From Lepisosteus oculatus (Eukaryota; Chordata; Actinopteri; Semionotiformes; Lepisosteidae), in NCBI RefSeq assembly GCF_040954835.1, contig NC_090700.1, positions 20,007,501 through 20,071,500 on the forward strand: a stretch of 64,000 nucleotides of DNA. Direction: 5' to 3'. A model generated the notes under the pieces. That model ran no database searches. It was not told the DNA's origin and saw only the letters and a list, made by a program, of their open reading frames with translations. Position numbers and translations under genes: made by a program. This document shows positions 25,001 to 37,450 of the stretch, one piece after another. The number at the start of each line of letters is the position of its first letter. The stretch's first letter is position 1.

Positions 25001-28000
25001 CCTGCTACTCTGGGTATGCTGATAAGAGTTTTGGTTTAGTCTTTAGGAAATTTGAATTTTCTAGTTCTTCAAGCTTTGAATACTGTACATCACTTGACTC
25101 AAAAACAAGTTACTTTGTTTTCAGGTTTAGCTAGTGTAATTATCACTTCAATTCATTTTGTAAATATGTTTTTAAATATTTTTGGAAAGTGTAGACACAT
25201 CCTTCTAGGACTATGCTTATTTCTTTAAAGTGTATCATACATTCTAAGTAGCTACAAAGTCTCTCATTGAGGAAAGAGATTGCAATTATTAACCATTGTC
25301 AATTCAGCATGGACAAGACCACCAACACAATGTTCTCAGAACAAAGACTCCAATTCATACATTTTTTTTAATAGTGTTTTATAGTAATTTAGTGAAACTC
25401 ACAACAGAACGTCTCACAGTAAGAGGTGATCCTATTTTAAAATGAAAATCACAAAATAAATGTAAATTTCCATCTCTCTGCCTCACGTGAAAGAGTGAAA
25501 ATCACCTTTTACACTCAAGACTGTTCACTATGGTGTGTCTTTAACATCCAAAATAAATTGTACAGCAATTTGTTAATGTCTTTTCAATAAAGATCAAACC
25601 CGAGATGAAACTCGAGAAAAAGACAAAGACCTCACTAACAAAACCACATAGGCATAATTATTTAGTATTAATAATAAATTTGGAATATTTTTTAAGAATT
25701 GTAGGTGCAATTATTTTTTAAAGACACATTTTGGTGCCCGGATATATAGCTGGGTTTGATGAAACAATGTGAACAAAACCCCTCAGTGTCCCTACCCGAG
25801 ATTTTAACGTCTCTACGAACCTTGCTACTTGCTACCACCCAAAAAAACAACAGGTGGAAGAACTTCCAGATCTGATGTCTTAAGCTCCATAGCACAGTAG
25901 CTCAGCTGCAGCTTTGGGATCCTTAGGGATGAAGAGTGCTTTGCAATGAATATTATTAATAACAAATTATTATCTAGAGCCTACAACAAATAGCTACAAA
26001 GAGTCACCCATGTTAACGCAACAGAAAAGCTGAGAACCGGTAAGCACACCTACTGTAAATAGGTTTTTAAGAAATATGAGCTACTCAAGGAAATACAATG
26101 ATGTGGAATAGTGGTCAAGACTCTGTAAACCAGATCATAACTTTAAATCTTAGGTGGACAATTGCTTCACTGTTTCCCACCCCCAAACAAGAAACCTCAA
26201 TCACATTGCTCTAGTAAATCTCCTGCTGTATAATATGGTCTCCAGGTCATCGCTGTAAACGAGATGAATGCCTCCTCACCTACAGACATGGCAGTACAGA
26301 CACTGTTAGACTAGTGTTTCTACTAGCATTCTGTTAGCTCTTTTACAAACTATTTTCTCACTTAAAAACAGTATTCATAGTTACATACTGCATGCTTGAT
26401 CCCCATGATGCATATTCTAGGAATAAACTATTATAAGTGTTAGAATTACAGTGGATTCAATTAGGCTGTATTTTGAGGAGGTGTGAAATAAATCCTTAAG
26501 AGGAGAATGGGTTATAAACCGCTCCTTAAAAGGCTGCTTACCTAGAGATTCTGGAATTAATAAAAAAGCAATAGCCAAAGTCAAGGATCTTCAGTGCTAA
26601 ACTTTGTTCCATAATATCGCTTATGGTCTACACATATTGAATTAAACCTTTCATATTTCTGTATGTTTTTTGTTTTCTTACTTAGAACCCTGCAGTTCTG
26701 CCTGGTTGGGTCTGGCAATGACGGCAATAGCACTGCTCATATCTGTTTGTTTAAACATAGTCTTTTGCTTGAGGCAAAGGAAATGTGAGCAAGGTGGGTG
26801 CAATTTTAATATACCTTTAAAAAGTAAATGTGGTAACTGCATTTTACACAGTAAAATCAATTTCTACAGTGACATTAGTGAATGACTTACCTAACGTTTT
26901 TCTTACAGTATTACTGATTTTTAAGCTTCACAAACTAGAAAAACTCACCCTTATGGTGACATTATGAAACAAAAAACAAGACAAACATTTTCTTCAAATA
27001 ACATGATGAGAAATTTACTCATTTCAGAATTTATTTTTGTACTTCATGTTAGGACACCTAAGATACAAAACCTCATACAAAATGTTTCTGGCATTTTTCA
27101 AGTCAATGTATGTACTTGCATGTCTTGTGAAACAGATATTTGATCTGAATACAGATAATCTTCTTTTTAACACATCTCAAGAGCTGTCTTTTTTGTTTAG
27201 TAAAACAAAGTAAAATTGTTTAGTCATGTAATATACTGGAACCACCATTTTTTTTATTTTCTAGGTTTCTCACACAAAGCTGCCATTGACACATATTTGT
27301 TAATGAGAGCAGAAGATGCTCAGTATTCCATCAGAATCTAATTTGTAATCCTATTCTTCTAAAACACAGTGATTACCCAAAACTTGGATTGTTTGTATTG
27401 TCCTCACACTTAATATGTAAATGAGGCCAGATCATAACTACAGTAATTCAAATGAACTATCATCTGAAGGTGATCATCGGTCAGAAACCTGTCCAAAAGT
27501 TTTATGTTTGGGCTTTTCAATCCACGTGGTGACATTTTGAACACTGTATAAAGAACACTTAAAACATTTAAACATTTATACATTAAAAAAATCTATTTTG
27601 CAATCTTCTTGTTGACTGAACACAGTAGTTTCAGTTTTATAACCACATCTTTAAATTCAGGATCGCAGGGTCCTAGACAGGACCAGTCCATCACAGGAAG
27701 ACAGACACAAACGCAGACACACAATGAATTAATCCTTAACAGTTTTATTAAAGGGTTCAAAGCCCTGCAGTGGCATGTAATGTAAACACTAAGGTCAACT
27801 ACTCCTGTGTTAAACTTAGACCTTATTGCAACATAATGTTTAACTGAGCAGTTTTACTATGAAAAGGAGTGGTAAAGAGTTATAATTGTATTACTGTCAG
27901 ATCCATGATTTTGTATAATAAACCTAACTTTTGTATTATTGTATTCATTTTGCAGTGCCTCAGCAAATAATATATCCAGACTATGCTCCAAGGTATGAGA

Positions 28001-31000
28001 TGTGTTATATTGTCTTATATTGTCTTTTAAAAACGTTTGAGGATCAGCCTTTTTATGTTGCTTTAAAGTATTGTAAAGGGTTTACAGGTCAAACAAAAAA
28101 TAATTGTTTTAAACTTAATAATGAAGATTAATGAAAACAAAACTATTCAGTATGTACATTATTATACCTACTGATGTTTTGTAATATAAACAAGATTTTT
28201 TTAAACTGAATTTTAATTTAAATCTAATGTCGCACATTATAATTTACACTATAATGCAGAGTGAAATTCCACTTAAACTTGTTGCAGGATTATATCATTG
28301 CATATTAAAATTATTATTTAAATGTTAATGGATGGTATGTTATAGAATTATGTCTGAAACTCATGTATACAAGGAACAACTGAAAGCTCAAGAAGAAACT
28401 GTTTTAATCTCAATAGGTTACATTACTTCAAATGCTTGCCTAAGATGGCCAGTCATCGTTTAAAATGAAAGTTACATAACATTTTGTTGTAAAGAGAATA
28501 ACCTGTGAAATATTTCTAAGCCTAATCAGATCTCAAATTTTCTTATCAGTACAGAAGCTGCTAAAGAGCAGTTAAACCACAGTTTTGTCCTAGAACAACT
28601 GAGACAATGAGACTTTAATAGAATTAAAGAAGTGCTGTAGACCAAGTACTCAACGACAAGGCACATGCAAACCAATTTATTATGTACTACAATTACACAA
28701 ATAATATATACAATAATCTAGACTACAATGCATTACACTGAACAAATCCTATTACTCCATCACTGCTTCAAAGTGAAAACAAAAGTTTACAAAGTGGCAG
28801 GCACCTTTTAGTGTTGCCACTGAGCAGGGTTGTACAAAATTACAAATGGGTTTAGCTTGAGAATTTGTTACATGTTCCAAAAAGTGCAAAATGGAGTGAC
28901 CTTTCTGTTTATCCGTTGGTTTCCTGTAGTTATAGGGAGGAAGAGCAAATTGATGAAAATCCAATATATGGGAATATAAATCAAGACTTTGAAGGTAAGT
29001 TCCTTTATTATCGTGTTGCCTTTGGTGCGTGCTGTCGATTACTTTATAAAGATAACACTTTTAACAATTTATTCTTGTGCATACCCTTTTTGGATGCTCT
29101 GCTCTGTAAAACTAAAATGTTGCTAGTGAGAAAAGCAAAGTCCCTTATGTCGGCATTGACATAGATTTAGATTTGTGGACTCCATTAATCTGCAGATTTT
29201 CCTAAAAAAATGTTAGCTCTCATAAGTATTTAAAAGTTACAAAGGGAAGGATTTGTCACTGACAAACTTACAATTGTAAAACACCAGGCTCAGGCACTCT
29301 AATAATAATGGGTAGAATGTCAATGTCAAAGTGAAGTAGATTAAGGTAGAAGAACTAAAAGCTTAAATAAACACTAAAAAGGCAATTCATTATTTCTTTT
29401 TGGGCACACAGCAAGTGTAGGAATGTCTCCAAAATGACCTGCCTACACAAAATTGTTTGCTCTTTTCAGTGAACTACATTTTTTCTGTTTCTAATAAAAC
29501 AAAAATAGATTGCTAGCCATTCTGTGACTTCAGTGCTTCCTCGGAGCTGTAGAAAACTGAAGAAAGCAGGTCTGCATCAGCGGCTTATCTAACATTTTAA
29601 AATGTCAAATAACTTTTTATGATCTGCAACAACAAATGACCACAGCTCAGTGGTACAAAGACCCATGACACAAATCATTTTAACAGAAACTGTACTTAAG
29701 TACTTGCATTTTGGACATTAAAAAAAATCAGATGACATCAACTTTCATATAAATCTGATTTGTACTGCATTGAATATATGGACTAAATGAGCTGAACCAC
29801 CTTTTTTCTTGTTTTCTTGATATCAACCCAATATTAATGGTTTCTTTGCTGTTCCTAAGCACATGAGGACTATGACTGTGAAGAGGAATGCTATGAACAG
29901 ATGAAAGCTCCTAGAAAACAACAAACTGGAAAAAAGGTATTTTGAAATATAAAAAATCTGCTACAAGTAGAACAAATGATTGGAAGTTATGCTCGAGACA
30001 GAAAAGGACTGCAGGTGCAGATGGTACACAGCAGAGACAGCAATCTCATTAAAAATGATTATTTTCACCTTTAAAGACAATTCACAAATCTGAAAGACAA
30101 ACTGGAAAATCAGAGAACAGCTTTTACGGTTGTTCTAGTTCAAACATTTTCAGAAGTAAACTGAATAAAGTGAGAACATTTTTTAAGAGCATGACACTTT
30201 AGAATAACTCTGAGGGTAATAAACGTGAATTATTTTTGTTGTTTTTTTTCTTTCAAAGCAGACAAGCATGTTCACATCAAAAATACAGTTCAGTAGCACA
30301 GTGTGTTTTCAATTCTTTTGACGTGTGCAGATGGTGGAATTCGTCATTTTCGCTGAAGCATAAATGAACAAATGAATTCAGTAAGAGTCTGTAAACTCAG
30401 AAAACAGAAAAGGCGACATTATTTTGCTAATCTGTTGCTACAACAATTAACATCTTAACGTTTACAAACATGGTCATTAAAAATATAGCTGAGAATAGAA
30501 AGGTTTGCAGTCACCAATATTTTTTAACATGCAGCATTGCCGAACAAAGACACAATATGTTACCTTCAGTATTTTACAGGACTGTATCTACTGTATAGTA
30601 TTGTCTTTCAATGGTGGGGCTTGCAATCGTCACTTCAATAAATAAAACTTACAATTTTTAAAGAGCAAGACGTTTATATGACTCTTTGGATATTCAAACA
30701 TTATTGTAAATAGGACTCTTTTGTAAGTTGCATGTTTGTTTGATATAGGAAACTGCATGTGAAGATATTGAAGCTTTCTTTAAAAAAAAGAACACAAAAA
30801 GGATTTTGTACTGTTTTATATTAAGGACTTCATTAGCTGATTCTCTTCTAGATTTTCAAGACAATGTTTGTTGTCTTTTAAAGGTTCAGTTGCCAGTTAA
30901 ACAATTAATTGTGTGTTGGCACAGAATCTGTCTTTAAATTTACACGTTCATTCCTGAGAAAGAGCCAATTGTTTGAAATGGCGGCACAGTCACCATTATG

Positions 31001-32661
31001 GTAAATTTACCATACATTTAATTACTCCAGCAGTTTTATTTCATTACAATATTTCTTCTAGTGACTTAAAAGCCTAAGCAAATATACAAAAAAAACAAAC
31101 TTTCAAATACTGCATACTGTATCTGCATGCTACAAATAGCACATACTGTATTTCCTACAGGCCTTAGACAGTAATGATTTCAAGATGTGCGGATTTCTTT
31201 CATTAATAACGTCCGCTGTGGCCTGTCATATAGAATTACAGTTTATAGAAGAGTTAGAATTTAGAGCACATTGAGACATACAGTGAATAGTTTTTAAATT
31301 TATATATATATATTTTGGATGTATTAAAATATACACCATTCCTCATTTAGTAGAACATCAATTAAATAACCTTAATATGTAATTAATTTATATATATTTA
31401 TAATAATATTGGTTTAAGGATTAGCAGGTTAATAAGCTTGGCACTCAGTATCAATGTGTTATACACAAAAACTATGCAAAAGCAATGCCATTTATGTACT
31501 ATGTACTAACCTCCACAAAAACGAAAACTGAACTGGGAAAAATTCCTGTGATGTGGGGGTACTCCATTTACTGCTGATACCCACATACATTTGAGTCAAA
31601 TCAATTCTAGCTTTAATAAAAGGTTCTGAGCAAATTAAAGAAGATTATATACAAACATTATGAGTGTCAATACTGCATCTGTTTTCCTTCTAGTCGGGGA
31701 ATGTGGCAGGAAATTTGGAATAAAATATTTACTCATGTGAAGTCAAGTCAAAAGAATGGGTTTTTTGCATAAAGGTGTAAATATTTAAGTAAACAGCATA
31801 ACAGTTCTACTGATCTACACAGAAACGTAAAGAAATTCGTGGTTTTTAAGAAAAAGCATAGTAAATTGCTTTCTTACAAGAACATAAGTAAACTATCTTC
31901 CTTATAGTAAATCTTACTTCTGGCAACAGGCAATCTTCATAATATACAGTCAGCCCCAGTCCTCGAAGTACTGTTGGTGCCTGTACTTCACTCCACATCT
32001 CATATTGAACTACTTGCCTGAATGAAAAGATCTCGCAGGCCATTCAGTCGGTAATTGCAGAGTACCTATGAACTCTGTAGGACTCTGGAGTTACCCATCG
32101 CTAGAAGACTTTTCAGCTGCGATAAAGCCCAGCAGTGTTTAAAAAAAACTCTCTCACACAATTAATCTGCACTGACTGCATGTGCTGTATGATGCACCTT
32201 TTAACCTGCTCTGTTTAACAAATATTCTGTTAACTTAAATATTTAAGTTAACAGAAGCATTATGTAGAATTAGACTGTCGTTTGAATTCATGTTTAAGCT
32301 GGGGGTGTGGAATGAGCGGAATACATTCCAAAGCTTCCAATCGCTGATCTAGATGCATCAATCCTGTTTCTCTAAACAGCCGGCCGCAGAGCCCAGCATG
32401 TGCTACGCCTCTTTGGATCTGACGGTGGATAAGAAAAAGAGGAAAAAACACAAGAACAGACAGGCCGCCCAGGATTTTCTGGAAGTAGAAACCGAACAAA
32501 CTCTACCATCGAGATCCAGCAGCACCATGGTCTCTAGAAACAGCATCTACCTGAACAGTCAGCAGCTGACAGAGGAAAGCGAGGAGGCCATTCACGAGGA
32601 CCCTGCCATGATCTTCAGCAAGTTCAACAAGAGCCAGTCGATACCTCAAGACAGTATGTAG
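22071..32661 (+). CDS. TRAT1: T-cell receptor-associated transmembrane adaptor 1 (TRIM)
   Basis: Six coding exons (22071-22077, 26686-26793, 27956-27992, 28930-28994, 29860-29936, 32380-32661) join into a 191-residue protein; human TRAT1 has 186. In known TRAT1 the product is a disulfide-linked transmembrane dimer that associates with the TCR-CD3 zeta complex and is phosphorylated by Src-family kinases. Visible here: a short extracellular end with Cys5 (the probable dimer cysteine), one membrane span at about residues 8-31, a basic stop-transfer RQRK, and tyrosine motifs Y64 (IYGNI), Y84 (YEQM, the PI3-kinase p85 type YxxM) and Y107 (CYASLD). A polybasic run KKKRKKHKNR follows at 116-125, and HEDPAMIF matches the human HDDPIRLF near the C-terminus. 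All splice junctions are GT-AG and all phases agree. GUCA1C lies downstream in convergent orientation, as in human. The tiny first exon is the least certain part. Confidence 0.88.
23363..23500 (+). repeat. tRNA-derived SINE
   Basis: GACTGGTATAGTGGTTAAGG (box A region) is followed about 30 bases later by GGGGTTCAGCTTCTAG (box B, 23407-23422) and then by a SINE-like body with TTTAAGCAAGGTATGTTACT. The inner promoter is recognisable, but the arms do not pair as a real tRNA. Confidence 0.55.
24192..24332 (-). repeat. SINE body fragment
   Basis: The plus-strand text (CCATCTATCTTCTAACCACT, then GGGTACACCCTGGACAAGAC, then ACCAGTCCATTGCAAGGCAC) is the tail half of the SINE seen more fully at 43975-44338 and 47903-48172. 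The tRNA head is missing. Confidence 0.6.
26686..26793 (+). CDS. TRAT1: TRAT1 coding exon 2 (transmembrane segment)
   Basis: The acceptor is TTTTCTTACTTAG and the donor is CAAG|GTGGGT. It encodes Cys5, the hydrophobic span (WLGLAMTAIALLISVCLNIV) and the RQRK basic stop. Exon 2 carries the membrane anchor of the adaptor. Confidence 0.85.
27660..27722 (-). repeat. SINE body fragment in TRAT1 intron 2
   Basis: GATCGCAGGGTCC and ACCAGTCCATCACAGGAAGA match the conserved body of the SINE family at 43975-44338, only about 60 bases long. Confidence 0.4.
27956..27992 (+). CDS. TRAT1: TRAT1 coding exon 3 (37 bases)
   Basis: The acceptor is CATTTTGCAG and the donor is CCAAG|GTATGA. It enters in phase 1 and leaves in phase 2, encoding VPQQIIYPDYAP with Tyr45 and Tyr48. 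Confidence 0.8.
28930..28994 (+). CDS. TRAT1: TRAT1 coding exon 4 (IYGNI motif)
   Basis: The acceptor is GTTTCCTGTAG and the donor is GAAG|GTAAGT (near consensus). It encodes YREEEQIDENPIYGNINQDF, which aligns with the human segment ending EDTPIYGNLDD. Tyr64 sits in YGN, a YxN motif of the GRB2 SH2-binding type. Confidence 0.88.
29860..29936 (+). CDS. TRAT1: TRAT1 coding exon 5 (YEQM motif)
   Basis: The acceptor is CTGTTCCTAAG and the donor is AAAAAG|GTATTT. It encodes HEDYDCEEECYEQMKAPRK, matching human ENCYEQMKARPEK. YEQM (Tyr84) is the YxxM site that recruits the p85 subunit of PI3-kinase in mammalian TRAT1. Confidence 0.9.
32225..32256. repeat. Perfect 32-bp palindrome in TRAT1 intron 5
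   Basis: TTCTGTTAACTTAAAT is followed directly by its exact reverse complement with no spacer. It lies 124 bases upstream of the last TRAT1 exon. Confidence 0.95.
32380..32661 (+). CDS. TRAT1: TRAT1 terminal coding exon 6
   Basis: The acceptor is TTTCTCTAAACAG, phase 0. The exon encodes 93 residues ending DSM, with TAG at 32659-32661. It includes CYASLDLTVDKKKRKK (human CYASLDHSVKGKRRK), a serine-rich middle, a YLNS motif at Tyr155, and HEDPAMIF, matching the human C-terminal HDDPIRLF. Composition is more GC-rich than the surrounding introns, as expected for coding sequence. Confidence 0.9.
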   Translation, partial: PAAEPSMCYASLDLTVDKKKRKKHKNRQAAQDFLEVETEQTLPSRSSSTMVSRNSIYLNSQQLTEESEEAIHEDPAMIFSKFNKSQSIPQDSM

Positions 32662-35308
32662 CTGGACCAGCCCAGGATTGTTTGTTTTTTTTAGTTCTGT
32701 GAACCAGGCATTCACTCTGCATTATTGTATGAATAGTGTTCCGTTTTTTCAGTGTTCTTTTTTTCACGGGACATCCCTTTGAGCCTAACTTAACGATTCT
32801 GATTTTCCAGTCAAGAACACTAATACCTGATCAAATATGAGAGAAGGAAGCTGCTACACACTTCCACATCTCAGCCACTGAGAATTTTGACAGACAGTCA
32901 CTGTGGCACAATGTACAGGCAACGCTGATTATTAATCCCAGTGCCTGGTAAATCAGCATTCAGTTTCCCAATTGATGTGTGTGTATGCATATGGTTGCGC
33001 ATGTACATGTATCTCCCAACAATATTTTTTCAGCACACTGGACCTGCAGGTAATTTACAATATTCACGACTATAATATTTAAATACTTCTGATTAATAAC
33101 CATTAAAAAACGTGCTACAGTGTACCCCAATTAAAACTTTTTGCTTAATTAGTTTAATTTTGGGTCTAGTGAAGACACAATGACTCCTAGTTGCCTTTTA
33201 AAGGCAGGTATGTCAATGTAAAATAAGCATTGAAAATGTGTAACACAAGATTTTGTGTGTATATAGTATATTTGCAAAAAAAATCAGTTTTCCTATTTTA
33301 AGGCACGTCAGAGGTAACATTTTGAAATGACAAAATTTTATCTTTATTAATAAGAACAATCTAAAACAGAAGCTTAGAATCCCAGAATGCACTGATTAGG
33401 CAAAAGAGTGCCCTAGTCCATTTGTATTAGAGGACAATTACCTAGAAGAAGTTTGATCGAAATCTTCAGAATTATGAAAGGAACAGCCAAAGTTGTTCTA
33501 ACAGCTAACAATATAAAAGCAGATGAATGTCCAAGTTAACAGAAGTAGATCCGGAATTAATACAGATTTCAGTTTTCAGCAGAGTGGTTGATGCTTGCAC
33601 TTGGTTGCCAAGCTATGACACTTACTCTAGAACAGTGCAATATGACAAGAATGTTTTAAGTCATGTTAGTGTTACTAAGCGAGTTCTGAGTGACAGTATT
33701 CAGGCTGCTCATGTGTAATAATAGGTAACCGACGCTCACTGGGATTGGTAACTGACACTCACAGTGGCAATTTCAAGGTGGAAAACAGATCAAATACCAG
33801 AAGAAGGAAGCCTGACCTCAAGGTTTTCAGAACATCAAAAAACATCACACATAGCATGCAACACGAGACTGGTGCAGCAACAGTAATCCTAAGTATTTGC
33901 AGCTGCTTGCTCAAAGAGAAAGGTTCCTGTCGGAGAACAAAAGAGAAGAGAAGTGCAGTACTAAGTATGCAAATACCGCAGTATTGACTTTTTTGTTATT
34001 TTTGCTACACATTCTCCTGTGATGAGACCATGGCCATCTGATATAGGCTTTTATCGGTAAAAGATGTATTTAAATGTATTCTTCTAGAAAACTTATCTTC
34101 CACTGCAGAAGTAGACGAGAAGATTTACAGATGAGTACTTTTTTGCCTGAATATAGAAATACATGCACTAAAAGGACAGAACATTATTCTACTTCAAACT
34201 TTTATGAAAGTCAAGATATTGAGAAAAGTAACTGAAGTCAAACACCAAAATAACACCATACCAAGCCTAAAATTAATTTGCAGTGATGAAATATTAGTAA
34301 CACACCCACCATTTCCATGTCTTACTTAATGTTCCCATTTCCAAACAAGGACCAGAGTTATCATAGTTAACTTCTAAATAATACAATAGTGGAGACAACT
34401 GCAAACATGAAGACAAAATGCACTGTTTAGTTCCTGGGCTTTAAAGGTTATAAGGTATAAAGGTTTTTCGCAGTATTAAATGTTCTTTTGAGTGGATTAT
34501 TTCCCAGTGTAAACTGCTGAAATCTACTCAAAAGACAGACTTATATACTTTCTTTTATACTTTGTTAACTGTCCCTCAAGTTAATCATTTCTCAAAAATT
34601 CCAAAATATTTCACTTTCAAATGAACATAACCCCCAAGCAAGACTTAACCGACTGAGAATATGCCACCCACTTGTGTTTCTGTGTATGAGTCATGGAGTC
34701 ATTAAAATTATCTTTTTCCCCCCAACTGGATTGAACAGCAACCCCCAAAAGTATGCACTAACCACTCTGTTTGGATAAAAACAGTTCAAAAACAGAATTG
34801 TGTAACTAATTTTCCAGAATAGAACTGAACTGACCACAACGCCTCAGGCTCATCTGACACACTAGTACAACCGCACTGCTTTTCAAACCATACAGTACAG
34901 CAGGAAAATATTAGTAAACATGCTTGTGTTATCTTCTAAAACTCAACAGATTATGCAGTCCTGGATTTGAAAAAAATGTACAGGCTCTTAAAACTCAATA
35001 TTATTGTGAGTCTGACTGTAAAATTAGCAAAAGATTAGCAAAAGATTTCCAAAAGATTTCCAAAACACTGCCAGGTGACTGGAGCACTATGCCTTTATGC
35101 TAATGTGTTAAGGAACACAGTGTTCACTGTTAGAAGTGGATTTGATATTTTTAATGCTGGAAATGTAACTTTGCAGGGCGGATAATACTGTATGACCAAC
35201 AGACAATGACTGAATAACTCCTGGTGTAAACAAAGTAAGAAGCTAAAAAAATACAATTATCTATCATCAGAAAGTTGCTAATTCCTAGTAAGGGATGCCT
35301 ACACCTAT

Positions 35309-35372
35309 CCTGGAAGCAAAGGGCACAAAGGGGGACTCCATCCTGGACTGGACATCAGTCCATCGCAGGAAA
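35309..35372 (-). repeat. SINE body fragment
   Basis: CTCCATCCTGGACTGGACAT followed by CAGTCCATCGCAGGAAAC matches the conserved body of the local SINE family. Confidence 0.45.
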
Positions 35373-37324
35373 CAGTTTGTGAAAGCTGAAAGCCCTAGAG
35401 AAAACTGTAGTTTTCATGAATACAGTACTAAACATTGCTTATTGTTAGGAACTTTCAGACAAGTAACTATTTTATTTCTGTGTCATTATTATTTGTGATG
35501 CCATCTGAAAAAGACAAACCAACATAAAAGCAGGCTTAGGGTTGCAAGAGACAAGAATCTATCCTGGAAAATATCATGTTCCAGATAAAGCCTCTTAAAA
35601 GTGAAACCCAAATGCTTACAATGAATCTGCACAAAAAGCCTTCCAAAAGCATGGAATGTTAAGAGCTAATAAAATCAGTTAAATGCTAATAAAATCAGGC
35701 AGTTTATACTGTGGCTTTACGCAAAGTATGTGAAATGTTGCCTATGTGGATATTATCAAAATGCCTTTAAAAGAATGTATTTAGCACAGCTTTCAGATTG
35801 TGAATTTCAGATCCTGCTGAAAGACAGAGTGAGTTTTGGGGAGATAAAGATCTCCACCACCATTCACTTTGAAGTTCACTGGAGTGTTGATCATGGTTAA
35901 TAAGCAACTACGTAAATATTGAATATTAATGCACATAACAGCTGCTGCTGACTTAATTGTAAATATATTATAATAAATTGTATTTTCTAAACAAGAGAGC
36001 TTATAATAAAGCATGTCTTTGCAAAGTGTGTATATATGTTTTAAGTATTTTAAAGGGAGAATCATGCTTTCTTTAACCGCAGTATGATACAGTATATAGC
36101 TGTACAATTAAAACATTATTAAATCTACTTTTATGGGTAATATGGCCCAGTTTTTTGTTGCGTATTTCAACCAAATAACACAAACCACTCTTCCTATTAT
36201 TTTACAAAACTATACATAGAATGCCGCTCTTGAGCAAAAAATGCTTTCTATTACAACAGGGTAGAGTATCATTAAAACAGGACAAGGTGTGTACAGTACA
36301 CAGTTTACATGCTTCACGCTAAATGATTACCAGATGATAAGAAATGTCATGCTGTGTGAATAGTATACCTGTCCTGATGCAGGTATACAGATGTTACATG
36401 TAGTCAAGAAACAAAATTATTAAATTTACTGCTGAGGTAATATTATCTGGGGATACATATCTTAGGTTCCCTGTCTAGTAAATCTGTACTGCTGATTACC
36501 TCAGTTAGCCTGAAGTCAGAGTAGTACATTTCAGTGTCAATGCCATTAGAGCACTATCATTATAACATTTGGTGCCATTTCACATGTGAAGCAAATTTAA
36601 TGGCTCACAATTTGGTTTTACACTTAATTAGTATGAATAGCCCACCTACTGTAAATTAATGGATAGATCATGTTGGACAAGCAATACTTGGAAGTGAGTG
36701 ATCTGTCTCTGGGGATTATGAGTAAAAAGGCAGGCGAAAAGGAAGGGTATGTGTCCCACAGCTAACAAATTAATGTCTAATTTAGAAAACAAAAAATTTT
36801 AAAAATCAAAAAAGGAAAATGGATTAGAAATGATTTTCAAGTGCATTAGTAAAGTACTTTGCCAACACCCTATCATCTGTGTCTGGTGGGCAAAATCCAG
36901 TCTGAGAGGTTACAGGTAGGATGTGGTCTGCGTTTTGCTGAACTGCACCACAGCACAGTCTGTATTTCTGGGTAAAAGATTAAAATCCATTCCTGTGTAC
37001 AGTACAAGCAAACCTTCACTACTCAAGTAGGAAATAGCTATGCATCACAGAGATTATGACACCACAACTCAACATATCCGAAAGGTTCGTTATTTCCATT
37101 TATATTGGTCAGAGTAGACTTCATAATTACAAATGAAAGCGACCCATCAGCACCGTGTAGCTCATTTTGGCTCTAAATAGAAGAGAAGACACAGTACCTG
37201 TTTCAAGAATTCAAAATTCTAAAAGTCTTAAACAAAGTCAATCCTATGAACATCTTCAGAATCTACAGTAAAGGATGAGCCAGAGGACACGGGGAAACTT
37301 TTATAAACCTACAAGAGTTTTGTT

Positions 37325-37450
37325 GTGGGAGTAAGGAGCAAGCTGCTCGGCCATTCACTTGAACTTGTTTAAAGTGGAAACGGTTTCTTTTGAGAAATAA
37401 CTGGATGATATTGATAGATCGACTAACTACTTCTTATGATCTTATGACTG
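37325..37450 (+). mobile_element. LINE 3'-tail fragment
   Basis: The piece ending AACTGGATGATATTGATAGA followed by TCGACTAACTACTTCTTATG is the plus-orientation counterpart of the tail in the relics at 6415 and 53870. Confidence 0.35.

Larger units (their letters stand above)
22078..26685 (+). other. TRAT1 intron 1
   Basis: This 4.6-kb intron is GT...AG and holds SINE fragments (23363 and 24192). No other exon with a fitting phase stands out. Confidence 0.55.

Noticed and set aside
26670-26685. ATG at 26670 as the TRAT1 start codon
   Set aside because: It lies in the pyrimidine tract and acceptor of intron 1 (TTTTCTTACTTAG). The residues it would add (MFSYL) do not resemble TRAT1, and an upstream exon with the exact phase and a strong donor exists.
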